DNA of 64,000 nucleotides from Tridacna crocea (GCA_943736015.1 OX031069.1:38846728-38910727), one strand, 5' to 3'; positions 45,112 to 56,780 are shown, counted from the first letter of the stretch. Notes: a model not told the origin generated them from the sequence alone. Numbers and translations: made by a program.

Positions 45112-46042
45112 TTAAGTGACTTTCCTAAGAGTCCTTGAAAAACTTTTGCGCGAAGTCTACAAATACACTAAGAAGCTACGTGGCCTATTAACCCATTAAG
45201 TGACTTTCCTAAGAGTCCTTGAAAAACTTTTGCGCGAGGTCTACAAATACACTAAGAAGCTACGTGGCCCGTTAACCCATTATGTGACTTTCCTAAGAGT
45301 CCTTGAAAAACTTTTGCGCGAAGTCTACAAATACACAAAGAAGCAACGTGTCCCGTTAAAGCCATTAAGTGTTTTTCCTAAGAGTCCTTGAAAAACTTTT
45401 GCGCGAGGTCTACAAATACACTAAGAAGCTACGTGGCCCGTTAACCCATTAAGTGACTTTCCTAAGAGTCCTTGAAAAACCTTTGCGCGAAGTCTACAAA
45501 TACACTAAGAAGCTACGTGGCCCGTTAACCCCATTAAGTGACTTTCCTAAGAGTCCTTGAAAAACTTTTGCGCGAAGTCTACAAATACACTAAGAAGCTA
45601 CGTGGCCCGTTAACCCCACCACTTTCCTAAGAGTCCTTGAAAAACCTTTGCGCGAAGTCTACAAATACACTAAGAAGCTACGTGGCCCGTTAACCCCATT
45701 AAGTGACTTTCCTAAGAGTCCTTGAAAAACTTTTGCGCGAAGTCTACAAATACACTAAGAAGCTACGTGGCCCGTTAACCCATTAAGTGTGGGTTGACTT
45801 TCCTAAGAGTCCTTGAAAAACCTTTGCGCGAAGTCTACAAATACACTAAGAAGCTACGTGGCCCGTTAACCCAATAAGTGACTTTCCTAAGAGTCCTGGA
45901 AAAACTTTTGCGCGAAGTCTACAAATACACTAAGAAGCTACGTGGCCCGTTAACCCATTAAGTGACTTTCCTAAGAGTCCTCTAAAAACTTTTGTGCGAA
46001 GTCTACAAATACACTAAGAAGCTACGTGGCCCGTTAACCTAT
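45112..46042 (+). repeat. 84-bp tandem array, 11 units
   Basis: Units start at TTTCCTAAGAGTCC: 45121, 45205, 45289, 45374, 45458, 45543, 45623, 45708, 45799, 45883 and 45967. Spacing is 84, 84, 85, 84, 85, 80, 85, 91, 84 and 84. Copies are about 95% alike by eye. An 84-bp unit is open for 28 codons, but the 85, 80 and 91-bp units break frame. Confidence 0.95.
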
Positions 46043-46108
46043 TTCCTACGAAATAGTTAGATTAAAACTTCTGAGCAGGTAGTTACAACTAAATTGTACT
46101 ATTATTTA

Positions 46109-46154
46109 ATCTACACGGTCCGCAGAAGGTCCTCGAGTCACGCCGTCGGGTTAA
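46109..46154 (-). mobile_element. Family B right-end fragment
   Basis: ATCTACACGGTCCGCAGAAG to CGGGTTAA (TTAA 46151-46154). Confidence 0.6.
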
Positions 46155-46324
46155 GAAATTAATTCAACTTTTTTTTTGTATTTCTAGGTCACATTATTCT
46201 AAATATTGGCCACCCTACTTAGATATGGCAGTGCAAGCTGAGATGCTTGTAATTGTTTGATGATTAAAAAAAAAAACTGATCACAAAACTCCCTTTGCTT
46301 TTAATGTAAGACAGCCATTACAAA

Positions 46325-46440
46325 TTTTCTTGTCTTACACACGTCGATAGGTGATTGCAACACTACTCCAAGTGCCTGTACATCGTACAGGCACTTAGAA
46401 TAGTGTTGCAATCACCTATCGACGTGTGGGATAAGAAAAT
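46325..46440. repeat. Long near-perfect hairpin, single copy here
   Basis: Arms of about 55 nt centred at about 46382 (GTGCCTGTACATCGTACAGG). Outer arm CACACGTCGATAGGTGATTG is inverted exactly on the other side. It may be a palindromic MITE or a hairpin precursor. Confidence 0.8.
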
Positions 46441-46652
46441 AGTGCTATATTCGGTCAGCTCGCTGTAATTATGCGCCTCTTTTCTAAAACATTGCCGACC
46501 CATATTCCTACGCGAAATTGACCGTCAAAACTGGTGCTTGGGAAAAAACAAATTTTAGTTTCTTTAGATTTAAGACGAAGCCGTTACAGATACAAGTTTC
46601 CTAGAAACTATTTTCTTATGTGATGTACAAACCTATCAAAGAAATATCAGCC

Positions 46653-46899
46653 TTAACTCTTTTCCAGACGACAAAATTTTAAATTTGTCCAAATTGCCCA
46701 AATTTAAAGAATTTTCAGACGACAAAATTTACTGACAACAAAATAAATATGGCTTAAAGATTGTTTTGGGAAGGATAGAGAAAACATTGTGGGAAAAGAA
46801 GAAAATGTTGGTTACCAGCATTTCCTCCTTTTCCTACATTTTTTTTTCAAAAGGTTTATTTCTCAGGGCCATTAAAAGTCTAAATTGGTAAAGAATTAA
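46653..46899 (+). mobile_element. Family A element with TTAA ends
   Basis: TTAA at 46653-46656 and 46896-46899. A short duplication (CCAAATT, GACGACAAAATTT) lengthens the left flank. Confidence 0.8.
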
Positions 46900-46999
46900 T
46901 GTAAATTTCAATACACGTGCACATGCCGGCCTGTGTTTTAAATTGTTATGAGCTATGATTCTTAAAATACAGTAATTTTATTAAAAAAAATATCTAACA

Positions 47000-47445
47000 T
47001 TCATTTGCGTTCGTGGATTTTATTGAACTCGCCCACAAAAAAAGATATTACGCTCGCCAAGGGCTCGCTCGATAACATTTTTCGCAGACACATTTGATAA
47101 AATTTAATCTCAAACACCAGTTCAGGCTAGATCTTATGTATCCCATTCGCCTCTTATTTGAACTAAAAGAAACCTTATCAAAAAGACAACGGGTAATAGA
47201 AGTCACGTTCGATACTTTTGCCCTCTATGACCTGATCTATTCACGCAGCTTTCTCTCTGTAATGAAAGTAATTGCCCTGATTCTTGGCTTCATCCGTAAA
47301 TATTTTATGAGAAATCGGCACTGTTCACGAGATGTAGTTTTATGCCCTATATTGGAATTATGTAATATAACACCATTTTTTCCCAGTTCATGGTATCTTT
47401 TTTTTTTCATGAATTAAGTGACAACTTTACAGTTTGCTCTGGGAA
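47000..47445. other. Spacer with an unsupported 107-codon frame
   Basis: A frame at 47094-47417 has no recognised domain and no splice context. I do not call it a gene. Confidence 0.3.
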
Positions 47446-47451
47446 AATAAT

Positions 47452-47532
47452 ATCGTCGGTTTACTTCAAAAACCTCGTAACTACAGCTTGAAACAAGCTG
47501 TAGTTACGAGGTTTTTTAGGTAAACCGGCGAT
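47452..47532 (+). mobile_element. Family G palindrome, nearly perfect
   Basis: ATCGTCGGTTTACTTC to TAAACCGGCGAT with the GCTTGAAACAAGC centre. Confidence 0.85.
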
Positions 47533-47621
47533 ATGCTTTCAAGGTTATCTGCAGAACCATTTTTTACAACCCGTTACAAAACAGGCCCGAGTTTCAACGA
47601 ACTCCAAAGAAGAAGACTTAG

Positions 47622-47668
47622 CCTGAGAACATTGTTGGAAAAGGAGAATATACTGGTGATGCTTGTTT
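47622..47668 (-). mobile_element. Family A hairpin fragment
   Basis: GAACATTGTTGGAAAAGGAG and a decayed right arm. Confidence 0.5.
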
Positions 47669-48192
47669 TCTCAATTTATTTTTTTGTTCAGAAAATGGTT
47701 TCGTTTTATTCCTTTTCTAACAAAATTAACAATAATTAACGTTCCTTTTTTAAACCTGTTCTTGTTGACAGGTTGACAGACACCACTCATACGCAACTGC
47801 CTTGTTTTCTGTCTTTTTCTCCCTAAAATCACAAGTCTTTTACTGAATCAAGACCATTTTTTCAAAATAACATGGTCAACTTCCTGCACTGCGATAAAAA
47901 AAAAGTTTTATTTCTACGTCTAATACTGAGTCAATTTTGAAAATGCAACTAAAGTTGCCGGTTAGAATTTTTGCTAGATCTCGCATATATATGGAGTCGC
48001 AAAAACGGGTACGATCGTGATGTTAACCCTATGTTCCTTTCGTAATGCGTGTGGAATAAGATCGGACTGTATGGAAAGTACACAGTAGAATAACGTCGTG
48101 GGATGCTTCCCCTACCTCAATGCTAGCAAAAAATGCACAAAGTCAAGCAAGAGAATATGCGGTCAGTTTGTAGAATACACAGCAAAAAATAC

Positions 48193-48273
48193 ATCGTCGG
48201 TTTACTTCAAAAACCTCGTAAATACAGCTTGAAACAAGCTGTAGTTACGAGATTTTTCAAGTAAACCGACGAC
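48193..48273 (+). mobile_element. Family G palindrome
   Basis: ATCGTCGGTTTACTTC to GTAAACCGACGAC, one mismatch near the centre. Confidence 0.85.
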
Positions 48274-48319
48274 ATTATTTGATTCCTTTACTTCATGATC
48301 CAATACATGTAATACGACA

Positions 48320-48530
48320 CTAGGAAAGACTGTTTCTCAAAACATCATGGGAAAAAGATAAAATGCCTGTCACCAACATTTTTCACTTTTTCCTACTTTT
48401 TCCTTTCAAAAGTAAATCTCATCTTTTAAAAGCAACATTTACTTCATCTGTCCGCCAACGCTTTCAGTACAGGTGAGCTTTTTTGTTGTCATTGTAGTTG
48501 TTGCCGGTGTCATTGTGAAAGCGTTAAAAT
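48320..48530 (-). mobile_element. Family A copy, strongly decayed
   Basis: GGGAAAAAGATAAAATGCC hairpin arm and the CGCTTTCAG flank are recognisable. Confidence 0.55.
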
Positions 48531-48758
48531 GACATTGACATAAAATATACTTCTCCTGATTACTCTGAGGACAAGTATATGTAAGGCTATTAATGCATTA
48601 CAGTCGTAAAATCCTCACAAATACCCCAACATATTAGCTAAAAAACGCCGCTAAAAAACCTGCTTTGGTGATGAATAATGGGCAATAAAAATGGTTTTTT
48701 CATCATGATGGATTTTTTACATAAAATATATATTAAGCCCTTTGATGCGTCGAAAGTA

Positions 48759-48998
48759 TTAACGCTTTATCGACAAAGTTTCCAGATATGTCCATTTTTA
48801 AAGAGTTTTCAGCTGATAAATCAAAATTTAATGTGGCTTAAAAGTTGATTTTTTTTTTTTTTTTTTTTGAAATAGTAGAAAACATGGTGGGAAAAGGAGA
48901 AAATGCTGGTTACCAGCATTTTTTCCTTTTACTACAATGTTTTCAAAAGGCTTCTTCTTCAGGGTCGTTTAAAACCTGTAATAGTGGGGTAGGGTTAA
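48759..48998 (+). mobile_element. Family A element with TTAA ends and a poly-T expansion
   Basis: TTAA at 48759-48762 and 48995-48998. A T run of about 20 sits before the hairpin. Confidence 0.8.
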
Positions 48999-49114
48999 AC
49001 TAACTAATTTCAGTCCGGAAAAAAAATAAATGCCAACAAATGTAAAACACTCAAGTAAAGTATGGAAAATCAACTTGCACGGCAGTGTTCGTATATCCAT
49101 GTTAACATAATGTC

Positions 49115-49190
49115 AACACACCATGGAAAAAGGAGAAATTGCTCGTTCCGAGGTATTTCCCCTTCTTCCACAATGTTCTCAAAAGGTCGA
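49115..49190 (+). mobile_element. Family A, GAAATTGCTCG subfamily, hairpin only
   Basis: GGAGAAATTGCTCGTTCCGA with a decayed right arm. Confidence 0.6.
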
Positions 49191-49469
49191 CATGAAAATT
49201 CTTGGGGTATTTTGCCATGGTGTCACTGAATCTTTTGTATGCTGAGGAAATTTTATCAATGGTTTCAAAGACTGGTTGGATCCAGATCAGGGTCTACCTA
49301 ATGTTTAGTACTCATAATATGTCTGAAATAATAAAAGATGCGAAAACAACATTCATTCAATCTATCAGTCAATAAATCAACCATTCATGGGAGAAGGGTA
49401 ATTACAGTTGCTCTTGTTCCCTGAATATTAAGTTTCTTCATTTTTTTTCCCTTTACTGACTTGAAAATA

Positions 49470-50270
49470 GTCTCTAGAATGTACACAAGGTTTTCCATAG
49501 ATTTTACCAGGTGACCTATATTTTGATCCGACGTGACCTTTTTTAAAACGCGTCTGAGATATCATCAAGACAAACATCTGACCAACTTCCATGTGTATTA
49601 CACTGAAAATGTGGCCTTTTGAGATTCTTATGAGATTTACGTGGTGAACCAGTTTTAATTCATTCTATGTGAAACATTTTTAAAACAGCCCGAGATATAT
49701 CATTAAGACAACCGTTCTCGCCAAACTCTATGATTATTAATCTTAGAATGTACACAATATTTTTCATAAATTTGACAAGGTGATTTAATGTTTTAGCTGA
49801 CATGACCAATAGATTTTACCTGATGACTTAATTTTTTACCAGGCTTGACCCATTTCAAATGCGTCTGAGATAACATCAAGACAAATATTCCAACCAACTT
49901 TCATGAGTTATTACACAGTAAATGTGGGCTCTTGAGTGTAAACAAGATTTTCCTGAGATTTGACCTGGTGACCTTTAAACTGAAGTATTTTGTGCAAGCA
50001 AACAATGCGACATCATATTAAGACAAAGGTTCTGGCGAATTTTTATAAGTATTGAACATAAATGTGGCTTATAGAGTGTACACAAGGTTTTATAAAGATT
50101 TGATCAAGTGATCTGGTTTTTGACGTGACACGACGCACCTCCAAACTCGTTATTATCAAGACTAACATTCTGGCTTTCTTTCATGTGGACATGTGGCCTG
50201 AAAATGTGGCTTCAAGAGTTGAGACCCTAAGATTTGACCTGGTGACCTAGTGTCTAAAGTAAAACTTTGA
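49470..50270 (+). repeat. Degenerate tandem array, about five units
   Basis: Recurring order GTACACAAGGTTTT, TTTGACCTGGTGACC, GACATGACC, ATCATCAAGACAAACATTC, AATGTGGC, with spacing about 135-190 bp. Resembles a tandem repeat common in bivalve genomes (recalled, not checked). Confidence 0.65.
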
Positions 50271-50710
50271 TTTAAACCTTTACTGCCTAGCCAATCCCTA
50301 CCTCATTCAAATTTCGAATTAGCTTAATAAGAGAGAAGAACAAAAAGCGTTCCATTATGTTTGGTAGGAATAAAGAAACTATTGAAATTGAGCTTGAAAG
50401 CATGTCGAAATTGGATAAAGCAACAAAAACTTGGAATAGAAGATAAAAAGCTTTTCTATCGTAATGACGCGTGTCCTTGAAAAAAAAAAAGCCTCTTTTG
50501 CAGAATAAATAAAAAAAAAACAAGTAGTTATACATAGAAAAAGCTAAAGTACAATGTGTACAAAATAAATCATCGTTTTGATTGCAGCCATCATGAATAA
50601 TTCATATATCATTCCCTCACACGGCAACAGCCTTATATGTCTGCAATAGACGATCCTTTTAAAACTTTCTTCTGATTTTGAGAACGAAGGATGAGATTGC
50701 CTCCTTTTTT

Positions 50711-50938
50711 TAATTCTTTACTGCACAATAACGACTTTTAACGACCCTGAGAAAGAAGCCTTTGGAAAATATTGTGGGAAAAGGAGAAAATGCTGGTGAC
50801 CAGCATTTTCTCCTTTTCCCACAATGGTTTCCACCCTTCCTAAAACAAATTTTGATTTTTCAGGCATATCTATTTTGTCGTCTGCAAATGCTTTCAATTC
50901 GGATCAGTATATAATTCTGTCATTTAGTAAAGAGTTAA
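50711..50938 (-). mobile_element. Family A element with TTAA ends
   Basis: TTAA at 50711-50714 and 50935-50938, the second shared with the next B copy. Tip GGTGACCAGC. Confidence 0.85.
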
Positions 50939-51084
50939 TCCTTAACTTGCTAAATAGGTTTGATTTTTTTTTTCCCAAAATTAAAGGTTTAAGAAAAATC
51001 ACATTATTGCTATTTTCTTGGAAAGTATCTCCTTATCCGACTGTGTAGATTCAAGATCAGACCGTCTTGCAGCATGAAAGTTAA
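50935..51084 (-). mobile_element. Family B copy with an internal deletion
   Basis: Begins TTAATCCTTAACTTGCTAAA at the shared TTAA and ends TTAA at 51081-51084. One palindrome arm is missing after AGATCAGACCG. Confidence 0.7.
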
Positions 51085-51612
51085 TTGTCCTTGGGAAATT
51101 TAAACCACATTTCTGAAAAAAAGAAGTACTTCTAATTTTCATTCACGCGCAAAAAAAGATTTTGAAAATCAGATATACGAGTTGGAATTACATGTTGAAA
51201 ATAAGAGGAAATGTGGAGTTTTGTTTTCTTAAATTTACCATAAACTTTTCTTTATCGTTAGTTAACCTTATAAAGCTGAACAAATTACTGCATTACAAAG
51301 GGAAAAAACCTATACGTTTTTCTGGCATTTGTCGAAGACAATGTCACTATGAGATCAATAATAAATGTTCAGTATTGAATTCTGAAGACCATGTATGGTA
51401 TTTTTTGCAAATACGCAGGGGAAAAAAATAAACTCAATTTTTCTAAGACATACGAGTTTTTCGATATCACTCAGATATACAATTGGAAATGGCGTATTGA
51501 AATAACTTGCAGTAGGCCACCGATCGTGAAAATACTTTTTTATTGACAATAGCTTCACCTTTTCATAGCCTTCTGTTGGCGCAATGATATAGAAAAAAAA
51601 TGGTCTACTGAC

Positions 51613-51965
51613 CTCTTCATTATCTCCCGCTAGATGGCATTCTACAAATACTCATCTATCTGATATGGGCATCATGGGTACAGAACCGAACCACTTTCCT
51701 ACGCGACAACCGTTACTTTGAATTTAAATCTAAAAAAAAGGTTTACTCAATAAAACGCTACCTCGTGTAATTCGCTCAGTTATGATCACCAGTTTAGAGA
51801 AATCTGTTGCTAAAGCAAGTCTCATTTCTCCTCAAACGTATTGATAAAAGCTATTTTCAACATTGCTACTTTATAGAGCGTAATATTACAGTCAGCCCGC
51901 TTTCGGGGCTAGTGATGCGTCATATAAGACAGTCGAATCTTTGAAGAATATGACATGCGCAGACA
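51613..51965 (+). repeat. Family O repeat, longest copy
   Basis: Joins both segments seen at 14662 and 31041, so those two are partial copies of one repeat of at least 350 bp. Confidence 0.75.
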
Positions 51966-52179
51966 ACGCTGACCTCTTTGCTTCCGGGATTGTTCGTTCC
52001 AAAACCAGTTCGTCCTTGTACTTGTTCGTCCTATGATTGCACGCTACTCCATTTGATTGTGCAAGAATATTTACATGTAGAAAATTTTATTTTAATGTTT
52101 GGAATTAGATCCGACGGCCAAAGATATCTCAAAATCATAGTATTCAGTTATAAACTTAATTGAATTCAATATATTTACA

Positions 52180-52232
52180 TGGTTTCCCTCTCTCTCTACC
52201 CATCATGCATCCTTCCGCAAAGGGACGTAACT
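52180..52232 (+). repeat. Short direct repeat, copy 1
   Basis: CTCTCTCTACCCATCATGCA then TCCTTCCGCAAAGGGAC. Confidence 0.7.
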
Positions 52233-52863
52233 TCTGACTCCTCCTGAAAGATCAAAGGGAAACCACCAATACAAAAATAATGCAAACTTCCGTGTAACTA
52301 AAGAGACGTATTTATTTCCTGAGGGGGTGATTTTCAACTTAATAATTTGAATGACATTTCCTTTTTTTTTTCAAATTATTCCACAAAGTGGCTTCCTTGA
52401 CAAATGCTACATAAGCGTTCTCAACGCTTTGATTTTACAAGGTATGATGGCTTTTGGCCCCAAAGTTCAGATGTCAGAATCGCCAGTCATAGTTTTGGAG
52501 GTCTTAAGTTTGAGCCCATCATGGGCATTGTTTTTTGTCCAAGTTCTTTTTTCCAAGTATCAGTTCCCCACACCCCTCCCCTCCTTCGACCATTAACATT
52601 CGCTTAAATGCCACATAACGTCAACATATAGTCATGAAATATTTCACAGTGAGTTTTACAGGAAGACGAGGATTACTTTCATTTTCTATAATAACTCTCT
52701 ACAGGTCTAAAAAGCATAAAACCTTTCTATGAAGAAGTTACTGTATAAATAGCCTTTGATATGTGGACATACTATATTTCCCCCATTAACTCTCAGCATG
52801 TGAAAAATAAAGTAATGATCAACAAATCAATGCTCATGAGGTAGCGGGCTTATATATTTACAA

Positions 52864-52916
52864 GCTTTCTCTCTCTCTCTACCCATCGTGCATCCTTCCG
52901 CATAGGGACATACAGG
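52864..52916 (+). repeat. Short direct repeat, copy 2
   Basis: CTCTCTCTACCCATCGTGCA then TCCTTCCGCATAGGGAC, about 680 bp from copy 1. The interval has no recognised element. Confidence 0.7.
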
Positions 52917-53165
52917 CTTATGTGGTCTGTAAACACACGAACAGGGATATTCAGACATTTGCGCAAAGTGTCGTCTCGGATCAGCCTGTGCAAAGTGCGC
53001 AGGCTGATCCGAAACGATACTTTCCGTTTTAACGTAATTTTCCGATTTGAGCAAGTCAGCAGTAGCTCAAAATCTAATGTAATCGTAAAGTGCCGTCTCG
53101 GCTGATCCGAAACGACATTTTACATAAATGTCTAAATGCATCTTTTCGCGTGTTGCAAGCTATTA
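52917..53165 (+). mobile_element. Family C copy
   Basis: First palindrome GATCAGCCTGTGCAAAGTGC is kept; the second has lost one arm (GTCTCGGCTGATCCGAAACG). Confidence 0.75.
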
Positions 53166-53246
53166 TGCTCTAGTTCTAAGCGAAATAATTTATTACACTC
53201 TCCTGTGGGAATTTAACGGTCATTGACCCAGTATGGACCTAATAAT

Positions 53247-54141
53247 GGGCGTATTCCTTTAGCCTGTTCTGGCACAATGTTCTGTGTTCTGGAGCGCCGT
53301 TCTGGAATGTGCGAAAGGAATATTTCAGAACACAATACACTGTTCCGGTAGTGTGTTCTGAAGGGAGTATGTTCGGAACATTGTTCTAGACTATATCGAA
53401 ATGAAAGTAGGTTGTCATGATGGCTTTTGATGGCTACTGGTATAGCTGTATTAGTTAACGAAATGATTAGTTGCAGAGACAGAGTAGAGACGAGTCTATT
53501 ATGCCCCATTTTCGCGAGCTAAGGTTACGATCACTACGTGGATCTTACCTTGGCTGATTGAGCCCGATTTCGAGATTCCTGCGATGCGCCCTCTATTGGA
53601 TGCTGGTTTTACCCCACTTTACATCATATTTCTAAAAGCCAATGTAATATCGTTTTATAAACCGCTTACGAATACACATCAAGCGATAAGCAGACATCCA
53701 CGTGGGTTTCCATGTTCACCTTCTATTCGAAAGGTAGCGACCTTGTTCTATTTTTATCAAAGATGAAATGGTACGAGCGATTTCATTCGTTGCAGTTAGA
53801 GCTGGCTGCATCCAATGAAAAAGCGTATTGAGGGAACGTAAAAATCAAGCTCGATCCGCCAAGGCTAGAGTAGCGTAGTGAATCGTCAGCCTTTTAAGAT
53901 GACTATGCCCTTATTTATGGTATTCATGTCGTAAAAAAGAACAATTGCAAATTTTGCCTTGACGAATTGTTCGTCTTTCAGCCATCTTGCATCACCTAGC
54001 AACCGTTCAGCAGGTGCGCTACACCTCGATTGGATTAGAACAGCCAGAACATGTTCTGAAGAACACGTCACAGTGTTCCGAAATACTCCATTGACCTAGA
54101 ACATATTCGGAGTGTTCGGACTAGCGAAAGGAATATGCCCA
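53247..54141. mobile_element. Family N TIR element, about 890 bp
   Basis: Left end AATGGGCGTATTCCTTTAGC is inverted as GCGAAAGGAATATGCCCAAT at the right. Both ends are rich in GTTCTGGAA/GAACA words. No transposase frame. Confidence 0.75.
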
Positions 54142-54152
54142 ATGACACAAAA

Positions 54153-54270
54153 CGACCCTGTGACGAAGGCTTTTGAAATTATCGTAAGAAAAGGAGAAAA
54201 TGCTGGAATACCATCATTTTGTCCTTCTTCCACCGTGTTTGCAACCCTTTCAAAGACAAACTGCTTCGTT
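54153..54270 (-). mobile_element. Family A copy, decayed
   Basis: ACGACCCTGTGACGAAGGC and AGAAAAGGAGAAAATGCTGG are recognisable. Confidence 0.6.
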
Positions 54271-54360
54271 TGAGCTACGCTTAGTTGGTAACATTGCTTG
54301 CAAATTATTTCAACTTATGAATATGAGACAAAAATTTTGCTGTCGAGTACACAACACTGC

Positions 54361-54587
54361 TGGACTCATTACCAAAGGACAATATTTTAGGTCTGTCCAA
54401 ATCGAAAGCCTTAGCAGACGACTAAATAATAGCGAGTGAAAATTTGAAATTTGTTTTCCGAAGAGTTGAAAACATTGTGGGAAAAGCCGTGTTCTGGAAT
54501 GTGCGAAAGGAATATTTCCCACAATGTTTTCAAAAGGCTTCTATCGCAGAGGTGTTTAAGGTCGGGATTGTGGGGTAAAGGGTGAAA
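54361..54587 (+). mobile_element. Family A element with a foreign hairpin tip
   Basis: Outer stem AACATTGTGGGAAAA pairs with TTTCCCACAATGTT, but the tip (54486-54518) is GTTCTGGAATGTGCGAAAGG-type sequence from the N element at 53296-53326. Confidence 0.85.
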
Positions 54588-55052
54588 AAAAGTTGGCTTC
54601 TTTACAGAAGAAGCCAGGAGAGATCAGCATCAATGGTTTCAAATAGTTTATTGGCTTTTAATTTCAATATATTTTGGGAAGGTGTAATCTAAGTCAAAAA
54701 TCGCCGCGTAAAAACCTCATATGCTATACATGTCGGTCATTTGACCTCCTTGTCGCGTTTTCAAGTCGCATGATCTTATCCATCGGTCTTCTTTCTCCTT
54801 TTTTTTAAAGAAATTGGTTTTTTTTTCTCTCCTGCCTAGATTTATTCGCTTACTGGAAAATTACAACTATTTGCGAGGTTAAAAAAATAGCGTATTTCCC
54901 TAATGGGCTCCGTACCCTCTTCTGGTATTTTTAGACTTTTAATTATTTCGCAAGGGAAAGTCACGTGATCAATAGTACGCGTTAGTTTTGTGGGATAGTC
55001 CACATTTAAGCACAAAGACAGCTAAAAGATAGAGACCTGTTATCTGATCTCA

Positions 55053-55265
55053 GTAACCCTTTGGCTGCTAAGCGCAACTCGCTGACCTTTTGCGGACAGT
55101 GTAGCTCAACATCAGACTGCACAAAACGTGCAGACTGATCTTTGATCTTCCCTGTCCGATAAGGAGACATTGTTACCCAAGAACATGAGTTTGACACAGC
55201 AATACTTGGAACAGTAATATCGATTCAAAAACATAATTTTAGTCTTTTAGCAGTATAAGGGTTCA
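55053..55265 (+). mobile_element. Family B element, full length
   Basis: GTAACCCTTTGGCTGCTAAG to TTAGCAGTATAAGGGTTCA; terminal inverted repeats are clear. Confidence 0.85.
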
Positions 55266-55289
55266 GATGTACATAGCTGCCGATTGCAT

Positions 55290-55860
55290 CAAAAGCACCC
55301 CGTTCTTTAAACGTCGAAATTGCACGTTATAACTGAACGTGAATTGTCCGCTTTCTGTAGTTACGAGGTTTTTGAAGTAAACAGACGATATCATATTGTA
55401 GTATTTTGAGTGTTTTACAAAAACAAGAACCCTTATTACAGAACAAATTGAAATATGTCATCAACTCTTCATCAAAACGAGGATTTGTTTCACGATAAAT
55501 AGATAAGGATGATGGAATCAAAGTGGGGTAATCGACGATGTCGTCACACATACGCTAACAATATCATGATGGTTGGAAAGAGATAGTCTATGTATCAAAG
55601 GGTTCTTGTTTTTGTAAAACACTCAAAATACTACAATATGATATCGTCTGTTTACTTCAAAAACCTCGTAACTACAGCTCGTTTCAAGCTGTAGTTACGA
55701 GGTTTTTGAAGTAAACCGACCATTTATTTTCCTTAGCATGCATACAGAAAGCAGACGATCACATTCAGTAAGAACGTGCAATTTCGACATTTAAACAAAT
55801 CCTCGTTTTGATGAAGAATTGATGACATATTTCAATTTGTTCCGTAATAAGGATGAGCCG
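55290..55860. mobile_element. Compound inverted repeat around a family G end
   Basis: 55387-55432 is the exact inverse of 55600-55645, and the flanking G arm extends the match to about 78 bp (55355-55432 against 55600-55677). Two outer segments (about 55299-55346 and 55433-55500) are inverted at about 55744-55797 and 55788-55858, in rearranged order. Confidence 0.8.
55643..55720 (+). mobile_element. Family G palindrome inside the compound repeat
   Basis: ATCGTCTGTTTACTTC to GTAAACCGAC with the AGCTCGTTTCAAGCT centre. Confidence 0.8.
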
Positions 55861-56505
55861 GAATTGTCGACCAATGGATGACATTGTTATTGATGACGTG
55901 TACAAGAGGATTTCCTTTTCTTATTTTAGTAACAAAATTCCAAAGTCTCCATCTATTCGGTGTACTTCGGACGGTTTGTTCCAAGGCTAGGAATAAAGCA
56001 TAGATGGGAAGACTAACGTTTGAAGGAAAGTGTCGTCACACAATAATTTATCATTGTGAATACAGTAATAAAATTCAAGAATAAATATTTGAAAAAATAA
56101 AAATACAAAATTGGACGACCATCTCACTCGCAGCTTTCATAAAATGTATATAATCAGTGTTTAAGACTTTTTTTCTTTGTTCCATTGTTTTCATAAAAAT
56201 CTTAAACAGAACATTAACTGTTATTTTGCGTTTTTATCAAAAGATTGTATAATGTTGTATGTGTCTTTATTTATTTTTTTTGCACAATGACATTTGGGAT
56301 AGTAATAAGCGTATTAGTCTTTTTTTGGCAAATTTAGTACTGGATATCAATTCTTCCAAAACAATCCCAAGTTTCAACGATACTGGGTTTAAAAAAAAAA
56401 GTTTTTAGTAATTATTATTATTCATTTATTTGTTTTTATTTCAATTATTAAGAGAAGTAGTATAATTAAAATCACTAATATTGCTTTCAGTTGTAGTAGT
56501 AGCAT
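55860..56505. other. AT-rich spacer
   Basis: No recognised feature. Confidence 0.3.
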
Positions 56506-56513
56506 AGGTCACA

Positions 56514-56780
56514 TATGGCATGCAATACGCAAAAAGGGGCATTCGGACATTTGCGTAAAGTGTCGTCTTGGATTAGCCTGCGCTGTCAGCGCAGGCTGAT
56601 CCGAGACGACACTTCCAGTTTTTATGTAATTTTTTCTGTTTTGCGCAAGTCTAATGTTGCACAAAATCTAATGTAGTCGTAAAATGCCGTCTCGGAGCCT
56701 GCACAGAATGCGTAGGCTGTTCCTAGACGACACTTTACCCAAATGTTCGAATGTCCTTTTTCGCGTGTTGCAGGTCATTA
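56514..56780 (+). mobile_element. Family C element, full length
   Basis: TATGGCATGCAATACGC to GTTGCAGGTCATTA; first palindrome GCCTGCGCTGTCAGCGCAGG is perfect. Confidence 0.85.

Noticed and set aside
45200..45391. 28-codon repeat protein from the 84-bp array
   Set aside because: Units of 80, 85 and 91 bp break the frame and no gene signals surround it.
45112..46042. CRISPR-like array
   Set aside because: Units are contiguous with no unique spacers and the host is a eukaryote.
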